Below, piece after piece: positions 1-7,734 of a stretch of DNA of 64,000 nt. Made by a program: the position numbers and the translations under genes. The stretch is from JACDAV01 sp964626755. GTDB lineage: Bacteria; Chloroflexota; Limnocylindria; Limnocylindrales; CSP1-4. Where the stretch lies: positions 62,001-126,000 of the forward strand of contig CAZVGO010000004.1 of NCBI GenBank assembly GCA_964626755.1, given 5' to 3'. The notes under the pieces were generated by a model. It was given only the letters and a program-made list of their open reading frames with translations, was not told where the DNA came from and searched no databases. Each line of letters opens with the position of its first letter. Position 1 is the stretch's first letter.

Positions 1-2
1 GG

Positions 3-1700
3 CCCCGCCGCGGTACGCCGCTCGCGCTCGCGGTCGCGGGCCTGGACGGGCGGGTCGTCGCGGTTGAGGGCGCGGCCGCGGTTGATCGGCTGCGGGCCCT
101 CGTCGAGCGGCTCGGCGTGCCGCTCGTCGGCCACGAGGTCAAGCCGCTCGTCGTGGCCCGGTTCGCCGCGGATCCCGCGGCTCCGACGACGCCGGTCGCG
201 TTCGACACGCAGATCGCCGCGTACATCCTCAACGCCTCGCTCCGCAGCCAGACGATCGCCGACATCGTCGCCGAGCAGCTCGACCAGATCCTTCCGCCGC
301 CCGCGGACCTGACGTACGCCGCGCGGGCGGGACTCGAGGCCCTTTCCGCGCTCGCCGTCCGCGAGCCGCTCGAGCGACGGTTGGCGGACGAACACCTCGA
401 CAGGCTGTTCCGCGAGATCGAGCTCCCACTCCTCCCGGTCCTCGCCCGGATGGAGGCGACCGGGGTCGCGCTCGATCACGAGGCGCTCGGCATCCTCGAC
501 CGGGAGTTTGCCGCCGAGATCGCCCGGCTCGAGCAGGAGATCTACGTCGACGTCGGCCACGAGTTCAACCTCGGCAGCCCGAAACAGCTCGAGCAGGTCC
601 TGTTCTTCGAGCTCAACCTGCCGAAGGGCAGGCGGACGAAGACCGGCTTCTCGACCGACGCGTCGGTCCTCGAGGACCTCCGCCCTGCTCACCCGATGAT
701 CGACAAGCTCCTCGAGTGGCGCGTCTACACGAAGCTCCGCTCGACGTACGTCGAGGCCCTGCCGACGCTGATCGCCGCCGACGGCCGGCTCCACACGACC
801 TTCCACCAGGCGGTCGCCGCGACGGGCAGGCTGTCGTCGTCCGATCCGAACCTCCAGAACATCCCGATCCGGACGGTTCTCGGGCGGCGCATCCGCCGGG
901 CGTTCGTCGCCGGCGCACCGGACGTGACGCTGCTCGCTGCCGACTACTCCCAGATCGAGCTCCGGATCCTTGCCCACGTGTCGGGCGACGAGCACCTCCG
1001 CGACGCATTCGCCCGCAATGCCGACATCCATCGCGAGACCGCGGCCCGGGTGCTCCACAAGGACCCGGCCGACGTGACTCACAGCGAGCGCTCGATGGCG
1101 AAGATGGTGAACTTCGGGCTGGCCTACGGGATGAGCGACTTCGGGCTGTCGAGCCGGGCGAACATCTCGCGCCAGGAGGCCCAGGAGTTCATCAACAGCT
1201 ACTTCGCCGCGTACTCCGGGATCAGCTACTACATGATGGCGATCAAGGAAACGGCCAGGTCGCAGGGCGGAGTCGAGACGCTCCTCGGGCGGAAGCGCCA
1301 GATCCCCGAGCTGCGGGCGTCGAACCCGGCGCTCCGCGGGGCGGGGGAGCGGATGGCGATCAACATGCCGATCCAGGGCACCGCCGCGGACATCCAGAAG
1401 ATCGCGATGATCCGGCTCGACGAGCGGCTCCGCGCCGACGGGTTCCGGGCGCGGCTGCTGCTGTCCGTCCACGACGAGCTGCTCCTCGAGGTGCCGCGCG
1501 ACGAAGTCGAGCGACTCGCCCCCGTCGTCCGGGCGACGATGGAGGGCGCCCTCCCGCTCGACGTGCCGCTGACGGTCGACATCAAGGTCGGCGACGACTG
1601 GGAGTCGATGACGCCCCTGACCCGCGAGGACGCGGTCGCGGCCGAGGCCGACGAGCCGCCCGAGATCGACGCGGCGTTGCCGCTCGCGGGCCAGGTCTGA
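3..1700 (+). CDS. polA: DNA polymerase I, C-terminal part (5' end outside window)
   Basis: Fills gaps and excision patches in DNA. The frame is open to the left edge, so the 5' nuclease domain and the true start lie outside the window. The polymerase core is intact: motif A DYSQIELR near 940, the O-helix R-x3-K-x6-YG region near 1090-1130, and motif C SVHDELLLEV near 1465. The visible 3'-5' exonuclease-like region keeps FDTQIAAYILNA but has GHEVKPL where proofreading enzymes have the metal-binding Asp of NLKYD, so proofreading is probably lost. MutM follows after 10 bp, suggesting a repair operon. Identity is certain; loss of proofreading is inferred from part of the domain. Confidence 0.97.
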   Translation, partial: PRRGTPLALAVAGLDGRVVAVEGAAAVDRLRALVERLGVPLVGHEVKPLVVARFAADPAAPTTPVAFDTQIAAYILNASLRSQTIADIVAEQLDQILPPPADLTYAARAGLEALSALAVREPLERRLADEHLDRLFREIELPLLPVLARMEATGVALDHEALGILDREFAAEIARLEQEIYVDVGHEFNLGSPKQLEQVLFFELNLPKGRRTKTGFSTDASVLEDLRPAHPMIDKLLEWRVYTKLRSTYVEALPTLIAADGRLHTTFHQAVAATGRLSSSDPNLQNIPIRTVLGRRIRRAFVAGAPDVTLLAADYSQIELRILAHVSGDEHLRDAFARNADIHRETAARVLHKDPADVTHSERSMAKMVNFGLAYGMSDFGLSSRANISRQEAQEFINSYFAAYSGISYYMMAIKETARSQGGVETLLGRKRQIPELRASNPALRGAGERMAINMPIQGTAADIQKIAMIRLDERLRADGFRARLLLSVHDELLLEVPRDEVERLAPVVRATMEGALPLDVPLTVDIKVGDDWESMTPLTREDAVAAEADEPPEIDAALPLAGQV

Positions 1701-1710
1701 CCTCCGTCTC

Positions 1711-2700
1711 ATGCCGGAGCTGCCCGAGGTCGAGACGGTCGCGCGCGACCTCCGCCCCCGCCTCGTCGGGGCGGAGATCGTCGGGGCCCTGACGCCGTGG
1801 GCGCGGACGCTGCGGACGCACGATCCGGAGGCGTTCGCCACGGCCGTGGCGGGACGGACGGTCGAGACCGTCGGGCGGCGGGGGAAGCAGCTTGTCGTCG
1901 GGCTGTCCGGTGGCTTCGCCCTGACGATCCACCTGAAGATGACCGGCCAGCTGTTCGTCGTCCCGGCGTCCGCGCCGGAGGATCCATACGTCCGGCTCGT
2001 CCTCAACCTGGCCGGCGAAAAGGAACTCCGGTTCCGGGACATCCGGAAGTTCGGGCGGGTGGGTCTCTACGTCCGTGACCCGGCGAGCGGGGAGCTCCTC
2101 CTCGAGCCCGGCGGGGCCGGCGTCTTCGGCGCCACGGGCCCGGAACCGCTCGACGAGGTGTTCACGCTGCGCGCCTTCCGTCGCCGCCTCCGCGCCCGGC
2201 GGGGGCGGCTCAAGCCGCTCCTGCTCGATCAATCGTTCCTCGCCGGCGTCGGAAACATCTACGCCGACGAGGCGCTGTGGGCGGCGCGCCTCCACCCGCT
2301 CCGCTCCGCCGCCACCCTCCGACCAGCCGACGAGGGCAGGCTGTTCGGCAGCATCCGGTCCGTCCTCGCCGAGGCCGTCGAGCGGCGCGGGTCCTCGATC
2401 GATGACTACACCGCGCCCGACGGCGACGGATCGATGCAGGAGCGGTTGCTCGTCTACCAGCGCACGGGCGAGGCCTGTCCCCGTTGCCGCCGGCCGATCC
2501 GGCGGATCGTCGTCGGCGGTCGGGCGACGCATTTCTGCTCGTGGTGCCAGCGGCTCCGTGCCGCCGACCGCAAGGCCGCGGCCGCGCTCCTGCGCCCGGC
2601 CCCTCCGCACGGCCCGTCGCGCTCCGAGCCAACGAAGCGCGCAGCGGCCGCGCGGCGCGCCGCCGCCCGGCGGGCAATGGACCCGGAATCGGTGAACTGA
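1711..2700 (+). CDS. mutM: Formamidopyrimidine-DNA glycosylase
   Basis: Bifunctional glycosylase/AP lyase that removes 8-oxoguanine and other oxidised purines. The start is fixed by the N-terminal PELPEVETVARDL, whose Pro2 is the catalytic nucleophile and Glu3 the acid. HLKMTGQLF contains the beta-hairpin Lys, and LAGVGNIYADEALW is the helix-two-turn-helix. The C-terminal zinc finger has CPRC then CSWC. At 329 residues it is longer than the usual 270-290 because of a roughly 50-residue Ala/Arg-rich tail after the finger, which may add nonspecific DNA contacts. It sits 10 bp after polA and 1 bp before the ABC-F gene. Confidence 0.97.
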   Translation: MPELPEVETVARDLRPRLVGAEIVGALTPWARTLRTHDPEAFATAVAGRTVETVGRRGKQLVVGLSGGFALTIHLKMTGQLFVVPASAPEDPYVRLVLNLAGEKELRFRDIRKFGRVGLYVRDPASGELLLEPGGAGVFGATGPEPLDEVFTLRAFRRRLRARRGRLKPLLLDQSFLAGVGNIYADEALWAARLHPLRSAATLRPADEGRLFGSIRSVLAEAVERRGSSIDDYTAPDGDGSMQERLLVYQRTGEACPRCRRPIRRIVVGGRATHFCSWCQRLRAADRKAAAALLRPAPPHGPSRSEPTKRAAAARRAAARRAMDPESVN

Positions 2701-2701
2701 G

Positions 2702-4741
2702 GTGTCGATCCTGCGGCTGACCGGTGTGAGCCGGGAGGTCGGGACATTCGTCATCCTCGACTCGATCGACGCGTCGGTCGCGCTCGGCGACCGGATCGGC
2801 CTCGTCGGGCCGAACGGCGCGGGCAAGACGACCCTCCTCCGGATCGCGGCGGGCCTCGACGAGCCGGACGGCGGGGCCGTCCACCGGAAGCGCGCGTTGA
2901 CGGTCGGCCTCCTCGCCCAGGAGTCCCACCTCGACGAGGTCTTCATGGCCGCGCCGGACCTGCGCACGGCGGTCCGCCACGGTGCGGCCCACCTCGAGCG
3001 AATGACCGACGAGCTGGCCGCCCTCGAGCGCGACCATCGGGTGACGGAGCCCGAATACGAGGAGCTCCAACACCGGTTCGAGGGGCTCGGCGGCTACACG
3101 CTCGACCAGCGGGTCGACGAGACCCTGTCCGGCCTCGGGTTCGCGCGCCCGGACTGGGCACGGCCGCCGGCGAGCCTGTCGGGTGGCGAGCAGACGCGGG
3201 CGGCGCTCGCCCGCCTCGTCATCGCGGACCCGGAGCTCCTGTTCCTCGACGAACCGACGAACCATCTCGACCTCGACGCCCTCGAATGGCTCGAGGACCG
3301 CCTCCGGCGGCGCTCCGGGTCGCTGGTCGTCGCGTCGCACGACCGGGCCTTTCTCGACGCGACCGTCAACCGGATCTGGGAGCTCCGCGACCGGCGCATG
3401 ACGGCGTTCCGGGGTGACTACTCCGCATATCACCGCCAGCGCGAGGAGCGTGACGCGCGGGCGGCGAAGGACGTCGCGACCCAGGCCGACCAGATTGCCC
3501 GCGAGAAGGAGCTCGTCCAGCGCTATCGAAGCCATCGCAAGTTCGCCAAGATGCACGAGCACGAGGCCCGGCTCGAGCGCCTGGAGGAGGGTCGGATCGA
3601 GGCTCCGAAAGCCGGCCGCCGCCTTCGCCTGCCACCGCGGGCCCTCGCCGGGGACGGGCCCGTTCGAACGGGCGAGCTCGCCGTCCGGGTCGAGGAGCTC
3701 GTCGCCGGCTACCTGCCCGGCCGCGGCGCGCTGGACGCGAGCGGGGCGCCGGCCACCGAGGCTCGGGCGGTCGTCCGCGCCGCATACCTCGCGGCGCGGC
3801 GCGGGGATCGGATCGGGATCGTCGGACCGAACGGCGCAGGCAAGACGACGCTCCTTCGGACAATCGCCGGGGAGCTGCCGCCGCTCGAGGGCGGGCTCGT
3901 CTTCGGCCACGCGGTCCAGCTCGGGTACCTCGCCCAGCTCCGTGGCGCGGCGATCCCGGGGACGACCGTCCTCGACGCGCTGGTCCGGGCGATGCCGATG
4001 ACCCAGGGCGAGGCGCGCGGCTACCTCGCCCGATTCCTGTTCCGGGGCGACGACGCGCTCAAGGAGGTCCGATCGCTGTCCGGCGGCGAGCGGTCACGCC
4101 TCGAGCTGGCGCTGCTCGGCATCATGCCGGCCAACCTCCTGCTCCTCGACGAGCCGACGAACCACCTCGACATCCCGGCCCGCGAGGCGATCGAGGCGTT
4201 CATGGCGGAGACGCCCGCGACGTTGCTCGTTGTCAGCCACGACCGCCGCCTGCTCGAGACGGTGTGCGACCGGCTGTGGGTCGTCGACAGGGGGCTGGCG
4301 GCGCCGTTCGAGGGCGGCTACAGGGCGTGGCGCGCAGCGATCGCGGACGGGTGGACGGTGGCAGGCGCGGTCGAGCAGGAGGCGAGGCGGTTGCGGGCTG
4401 CGCCGGTCCTGGCGGGCGCCCGGTCCGCGACCCTCCCAATCGTCCGACCTGGGGCCGCTGTCGCGCCCGTGTCCGCCCGGCGGGACCGTCCGGCCCGTCG
4501 TGTCTCGGGGAGGAAGGAGAGACTGTCGAAGGATGCCTACCGGAAGCAGAAAGCACAGGTCGAGGGGGAGCTGACCCGGCTCGGGCTGCGAAAGAGCCAC
4601 CTCGAGCTGGCCATGGGAGATCCGGCCGTCGCCGCGAACTTCGTCGAGCTCCGCCGGATCACGAGCGAGATGGCCGACGTCGACGCGGCGTTGTCGGCGA
4701 CGGAGGACCAGTGGCTCGACATCGAGGAGCGGGCCCCGTGA
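2702..4741 (+). CDS. ABC-F family ATPase (ribosome-associated type)
   Basis: Soluble twin-ATPase protein with no membrane segments; the family acts on the ribosome in translation control or antibiotic protection. Two complete nucleotide-binding domains are visible, each with Walker A GPNGAGKTTLL, a signature (LSGGEQTRAALARL, then LSGGERSRLELALL) and Walker B ending DEPTNHLD. Between them is a charged linker like the family's tRNA-contacting arm, and the C-terminus is a Lys/Glu-rich coiled coil. It starts with GTG 1 bp after mutM. The subfamily (Uup-, EttA- or resistance-like) cannot be settled by eye. Confidence 0.93.
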   Translation: MSILRLTGVSREVGTFVILDSIDASVALGDRIGLVGPNGAGKTTLLRIAAGLDEPDGGAVHRKRALTVGLLAQESHLDEVFMAAPDLRTAVRHGAAHLERMTDELAALERDHRVTEPEYEELQHRFEGLGGYTLDQRVDETLSGLGFARPDWARPPASLSGGEQTRAALARLVIADPELLFLDEPTNHLDLDALEWLEDRLRRRSGSLVVASHDRAFLDATVNRIWELRDRRMTAFRGDYSAYHRQREERDARAAKDVATQADQIAREKELVQRYRSHRKFAKMHEHEARLERLEEGRIEAPKAGRRLRLPPRALAGDGPVRTGELAVRVEELVAGYLPGRGALDASGAPATEARAVVRAAYLAARRGDRIGIVGPNGAGKTTLLRTIAGELPPLEGGLVFGHAVQLGYLAQLRGAAIPGTTVLDALVRAMPMTQGEARGYLARFLFRGDDALKEVRSLSGGERSRLELALLGIMPANLLLLDEPTNHLDIPAREAIEAFMAETPATLLVVSHDRRLLETVCDRLWVVDRGLAAPFEGGYRAWRAAIADGWTVAGAVEQEARRLRAAPVLAGARSATLPIVRPGAAVAPVSARRDRPARRVSGRKERLSKDAYRKQKAQVEGELTRLGLRKSHLELAMGDPAVAANFVELRRITSEMADVDAALSATEDQWLDIEERAP

Positions 4742-5382
4742 GCCGCAGCCTCCGGATCGGGCTCACCGGGCCCATCGGCTGCGGCAAGTCGACGGTCGCG
4801 GGCTGGCTCGCCGAGCTGGGAGCATCGGTCATCGATGCCGACGAGGTCGCCCGGGAGGTCACGGCGCCCGGCGAGCCGGTCCTGGCGGAGATCGCCGATC
4901 GGTTCGGGCGCCAGCTCGTACGGCCCGACGGATCTCTCGACCGGGCCGCGCTCGCCCGGATCGTGTTCGCCGACGACGAGCGCCTGCGCGAGCTCGAGTC
5001 GATCGTTCACCCGGCGGTCCGGCCGCTGCTCATCGCCGCGGTCGAGGCGGCCGAGGAGTCAGGTGTCCCGATCGTCGCGATCGAGGCGATCAGGCTCGTC
5101 GAGGGCGGCCTCGCCGCCCTGTGCGACGAGGTCTGGCTCGTCGCCTGCGATCCGGGCGAGCAGCGAGCGCGCCTGGCCGGCCGGGGCGACGACCCGGCCG
5201 ACGCGGAACGGCGGATTGCAGCTCAGGACCGCTTGGTCGATCGCCTGCGCCCGTTCGCCACCCGGGTGATCGACACGTCGGGGCCCGTCGGCCCCGCGCA
5301 GACCCGGGTCTCCGAGGCTCTCCGGCTTGCCCGGGAGGCGCGGCTCAACGCTCCAGGAGGACCTGCGGGCTTCCCGTGGTGA
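4738..5382 (+). CDS. coaE: Dephospho-CoA kinase
   Basis: Last step of coenzyme A synthesis: phosphorylates the 3'-hydroxyl of dephospho-CoA. It has the P-loop GPIGCGKST near the N-terminus, the IDADEVAREV motif and the lid-region segment of Arg-rich helices. It starts with GTG overlapping the ABC-F stop by 4 bp (GTGA), indicating translational coupling. At 214 residues it has the usual length. Its last 38 bp overlap the 3' end of the convergent pilus gene on the other strand. Confidence 0.95.
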   Translation: MSRSLRIGLTGPIGCGKSTVAGWLAELGASVIDADEVAREVTAPGEPVLAEIADRFGRQLVRPDGSLDRAALARIVFADDERLRELESIVHPAVRPLLIAAVEAAEESGVPIVAIEAIRLVEGGLAALCDEVWLVACDPGEQRARLAGRGDDPADAERRIAAQDRLVDRLRPFATRVIDTSGPVGPAQTRVSEALRLAREARLNAPGGPAGFPW

Positions 5383-6589
5383 TGCCGGTTCCCTGGTTCT
5401 GGATCGTGATGTTCGAGCCGTTGAGACGAATTGCCCAGCCGAGGAGCCAGCCGGACACCGAGCTGTTGTTCTGACCGGCCATCTCGAGCAGCCCGTAGGG
5501 CGCCCACATCAGGCCGATCCACGTGTTGTTGCTGCCCGATACCGAGACGGTGAACTTGTCGCACCTGTCAGCGCCGGCGTACTGCCGGCCGGCGAAGGCG
5601 AGGAGGTCGTCCCGGAACGGCGACAGGTCGTTGTTCGAGCCCGAGATGCTGACCTCGCTCTCGGCGACCAGCGTGAGCTCCATCGTCCGGTTGCTGAACG
5701 AGAGGTAGATGTTCCCCGTCGCGTAGTAGAGGCCGGTGCCGCGAGCGAGCATGTAGGCGCTGTCGATGTCGCCGTTGACGTAGTACAGGTTGTCCGACGG
5801 GTTGGCCTGGGCAAGTGCCTTGTAGGTGGCCAGCCGGCCGGCTACGTCGGTGGGCCCGAAGCCGGTCGGCCAGGCCTTGGCCGGGAGCTGGGACGGGTAG
5901 GTCGCGTCGTAGACGTTGCCCGACTGGTTGGCGTCGAGGGACACCGTGTAGGTGAATGGATCGGGTGGAGCCAGGTTATCGGTCCAGTAGTTGGGCGCGG
6001 TCGCGACGTAGGCGTTGCCGTTCGTGTGGACTCCACCGATCATCGTCTGGAACGAGCCGCTCACGTCGAGCTGGCGCTTTCCGAAGCCCGGGCATGTATC
6101 GCCCCCGGCGAAGACCGCGTCCGGCATCGGCGCCGTCGCGCCGCCACCAGGGCCGCCTGGAATGCAGTCCGCGGTCGCCTGCGCGCCAACCGCGAAGCTG
6201 TCCATCCCGATCAGGCGCGAGAACGTCCCGGGGACGTGAGAGGTGATCGAGGCATCGAACTCGTTCGAACCCTTCGAGAGGACCGACACCGAGTTCGAGA
6301 CGCCGTCATTGTCGTAGCCATTCACCGCCGCGGCTGCGAGGCCCGCTGCCTGGGCGTCGGCAACGGAACCGCCGGTACAGGTGCTGTATGCCGCCGCGGT
6401 GGCGGCGTGATCCACGGCATTCTGGGTCGCCCGCCGCTCCTCGAGCAATCGGCCGCCGTCGATCGCCAGAGCGGCCGCGCCGAACAGGACGAAGATCCCG
6501 ATGCCGACGATCGCGAGGACAGATCCTCGCTCCCCGACCCGGTCGGCCCTGGCGGGAGTGCTGGTGGACCTGTCTGCGGTTGCCGTCAA
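5345..6589 (-). CDS. TadE/TadG-like pilus-associated membrane protein
   Basis: Putative minor pilin-like or pilus-assembly protein. The N-terminus has the Tad pattern RGSVLAIVGIGIFVLFG, a transmembrane helix followed by AIDGGRLLEERRATQNAVD, as in TadE/TadG proteins. The rest is a long Ser/Gly/Asn-rich extracellular region with repeated NNTW/SGSNN-like turns, suggesting a beta-solenoid. I chose a TTG start because AAGGA lies 7 nt upstream and no closer ATG or GTG exists; an upstream ATG at 6787 would run into cpaB. It lies 37 nt behind cpaB on the same strand. Two Cys pairs may form disulfides. The secretion ATPase, TadB/C and the major pilin are not in the window. Confidence 0.75.
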   Translation of the reverse strand: MTATADRSTSTPARADRVGERGSVLAIVGIGIFVLFGAAALAIDGGRLLEERRATQNAVDHAATAAAYSTCTGGSVADAQAAGLAAAAVNGYDNDGVSNSVSVLSKGSNEFDASITSHVPGTFSRLIGMDSFAVGAQATADCIPGGPGGGATAPMPDAVFAGGDTCPGFGKRQLDVSGSFQTMIGGVHTNGNAYVATAPNYWTDNLAPPDPFTYTVSLDANQSGNVYDATYPSQLPAKAWPTGFGPTDVAGRLATYKALAQANPSDNLYYVNGDIDSAYMLARGTGLYYATGNIYLSFSNRTMELTLVAESEVSISGSNNDLSPFRDDLLAFAGRQYAGADRCDKFTVSVSGSNNTWIGLMWAPYGLLEMAGQNNSSVSGWLLGWAIRLNGSNITIQNQGTGITTGSPQVLLER

Positions 6590-6626
6590 CGAGGCGTCCT
6601 TCCGCTGTGTGCGCCTTTGCTGAATG

Positions 6627-7511
6627 TCAAGGTGGGGGAGGGGAGACGGCCGGCGGCGAGGTGGGCGTCGGTGGCGGGAGCGGCGTCGCCAGTGGTGGAG
6701 GAGTCCGGATCGGCCCGAACCCGGCCGGGTAGGTCTCGGGGATCGGCAGCCCGTACTTCGTGATGATCCGGGTGGTCGTGGCACCAAGACTCGAGGCGTC
6801 CGCCACGCGAATGTCGATGTCCGGCCGGAGGGCGAGGCTGAACGTCGCCGTGCCGCTTGCCTGGAGATGGGCGATCTCCTCGGCGATCTGGAGATGCGCC
6901 TTGAGGACGTACGCCCGTTCGACCCGGGCGATGATCGGGACGTCCTGGTAGACGATCTTCGTGGACCGGTCGCTGTAATAGCGGCCCTCCTCGATGAGCC
7001 CCTCGGGCAGGAGGACGAGGGCCGTTACGAAGACGTCGACGGTCTGGCCCGGGTACAGGAGGCCACCGACAGCGAGGTCGTCCGGGACGGTGATCGAGAC
7101 CGCCCGCCAGTACGGCGATTCCGGGCCGACCGTCTCCCCTGGCGAGAGGATCGAGAAGCTTCCGACGCCGGTTCCCACGGCCAGGAGGTTCGAGGTGACG
7201 AGCTGGCCCTGGAGGATCGGGACGACCGGGATTCGCCCGATCACCAGCTCCACCTCGGCCACGCTGTGGAGATTCGTGTCGTCCAGCGGGATCTGGCGGA
7301 CCTCGACCTGGTCCGCGGTGATCGGCTGGCGGATCGGGAGCACCGTCCGGGCGACAACGGCCGGCACCCGCTGGAGAGCCCCCTGGCCGCCCTGCTGCTG
7401 GGCCTGGCTCACCGCGAAGTAAGCGGCGCCACCGGCGACGATTGCGAGGACCAGCCCGAGGCCCATCACGATGCGTCCCCGGCGCCCCTCGTCGTGGAAT
7501 TCGAGCTCCAT
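6627..7511 (-). CDS. cpaB: Flp pilus assembly protein CpaB
   Basis: Periplasmic or cell-surface component of Tad/Flp pilus assembly. It has one N-terminal transmembrane helix (about residues 15-35), then a SAF domain starting VVARTVLPIRQPITADQVEV and a second RcpC-like half containing GQTVDVFVTA. The last 30 residues are Pro/Thr-rich. At 294 residues it fits the family. It is the first gene of a minus-strand pair with the TadG-like gene. The 223-bp region upstream is shared with uvrB. Confidence 0.88.
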   Translation of the reverse strand: MELEFHDEGRRGRIVMGLGLVLAIVAGGAAYFAVSQAQQQGGQGALQRVPAVVARTVLPIRQPITADQVEVRQIPLDDTNLHSVAEVELVIGRIPVVPILQGQLVTSNLLAVGTGVGSFSILSPGETVGPESPYWRAVSITVPDDLAVGGLLYPGQTVDVFVTALVLLPEGLIEEGRYYSDRSTKIVYQDVPIIARVERAYVLKAHLQIAEEIAHLQASGTATFSLALRPDIDIRVADASSLGATTTRIITKYGLPIPETYPAGFGPIRTPPPLATPLPPPTPTSPPAVSPPPP

Positions 7512-7689
7512 CCGCGGATTGGCCCTCTCGTGATCAGTCCCGTCGCGGGCTCAGGGGCGCGGGGCTACGTCCACGCCGCGGGTCCGGGAGGCCAATCTGG
7601 TCCCTGCGTCGTGCATCACGTCATGCCCCTGACGTCCCACCCGATCAGACCGATGGTCATACGCGGTGTTACTACGTCCTTCGCTTCGG

Positions 7690-7707
7690 TTCGAACGGCC
7701 GTTCGAA
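7690..7707. promoter_or_regulatory. LexA/DinR-type SOS box in front of uvrB
   Basis: TTCGAACGGCCGTTCGAA is a perfect 18-bp palindrome. It contains CGAAC-N4-GTTCG, the LexA (DinR) operator known from Bacillus and mycobacteria. It ends 15 bp upstream of the uvrB -10 element, where bound repressor would block RNA polymerase. Confidence 0.8.
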
Positions 7708-7722
7708 ATCGGGCGGCGCTGG

Positions 7723-7728
7723 TATCCT
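7723..7728 (+). promoter_or_regulatory. uvrB -10 element, leaderless start likely
   Basis: TATCCT preceded by TGG (extended -10) lies 6 nt before the uvrB GTG. Transcription would begin at or next to the start codon. No clear -35 is visible, and the SOS box covers that area. Confidence 0.55.
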
Positions 7729-7734
7729 GCGCAG

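Noticed and set aside
6590..6787. Upstream ATG (6787) as start of the TadG-like gene
   Set aside because: It would add about 66 Arg/Pro-rich residues overlapping cpaB by 160 bp; a TTG with AAGGA at 7 nt is better placed.
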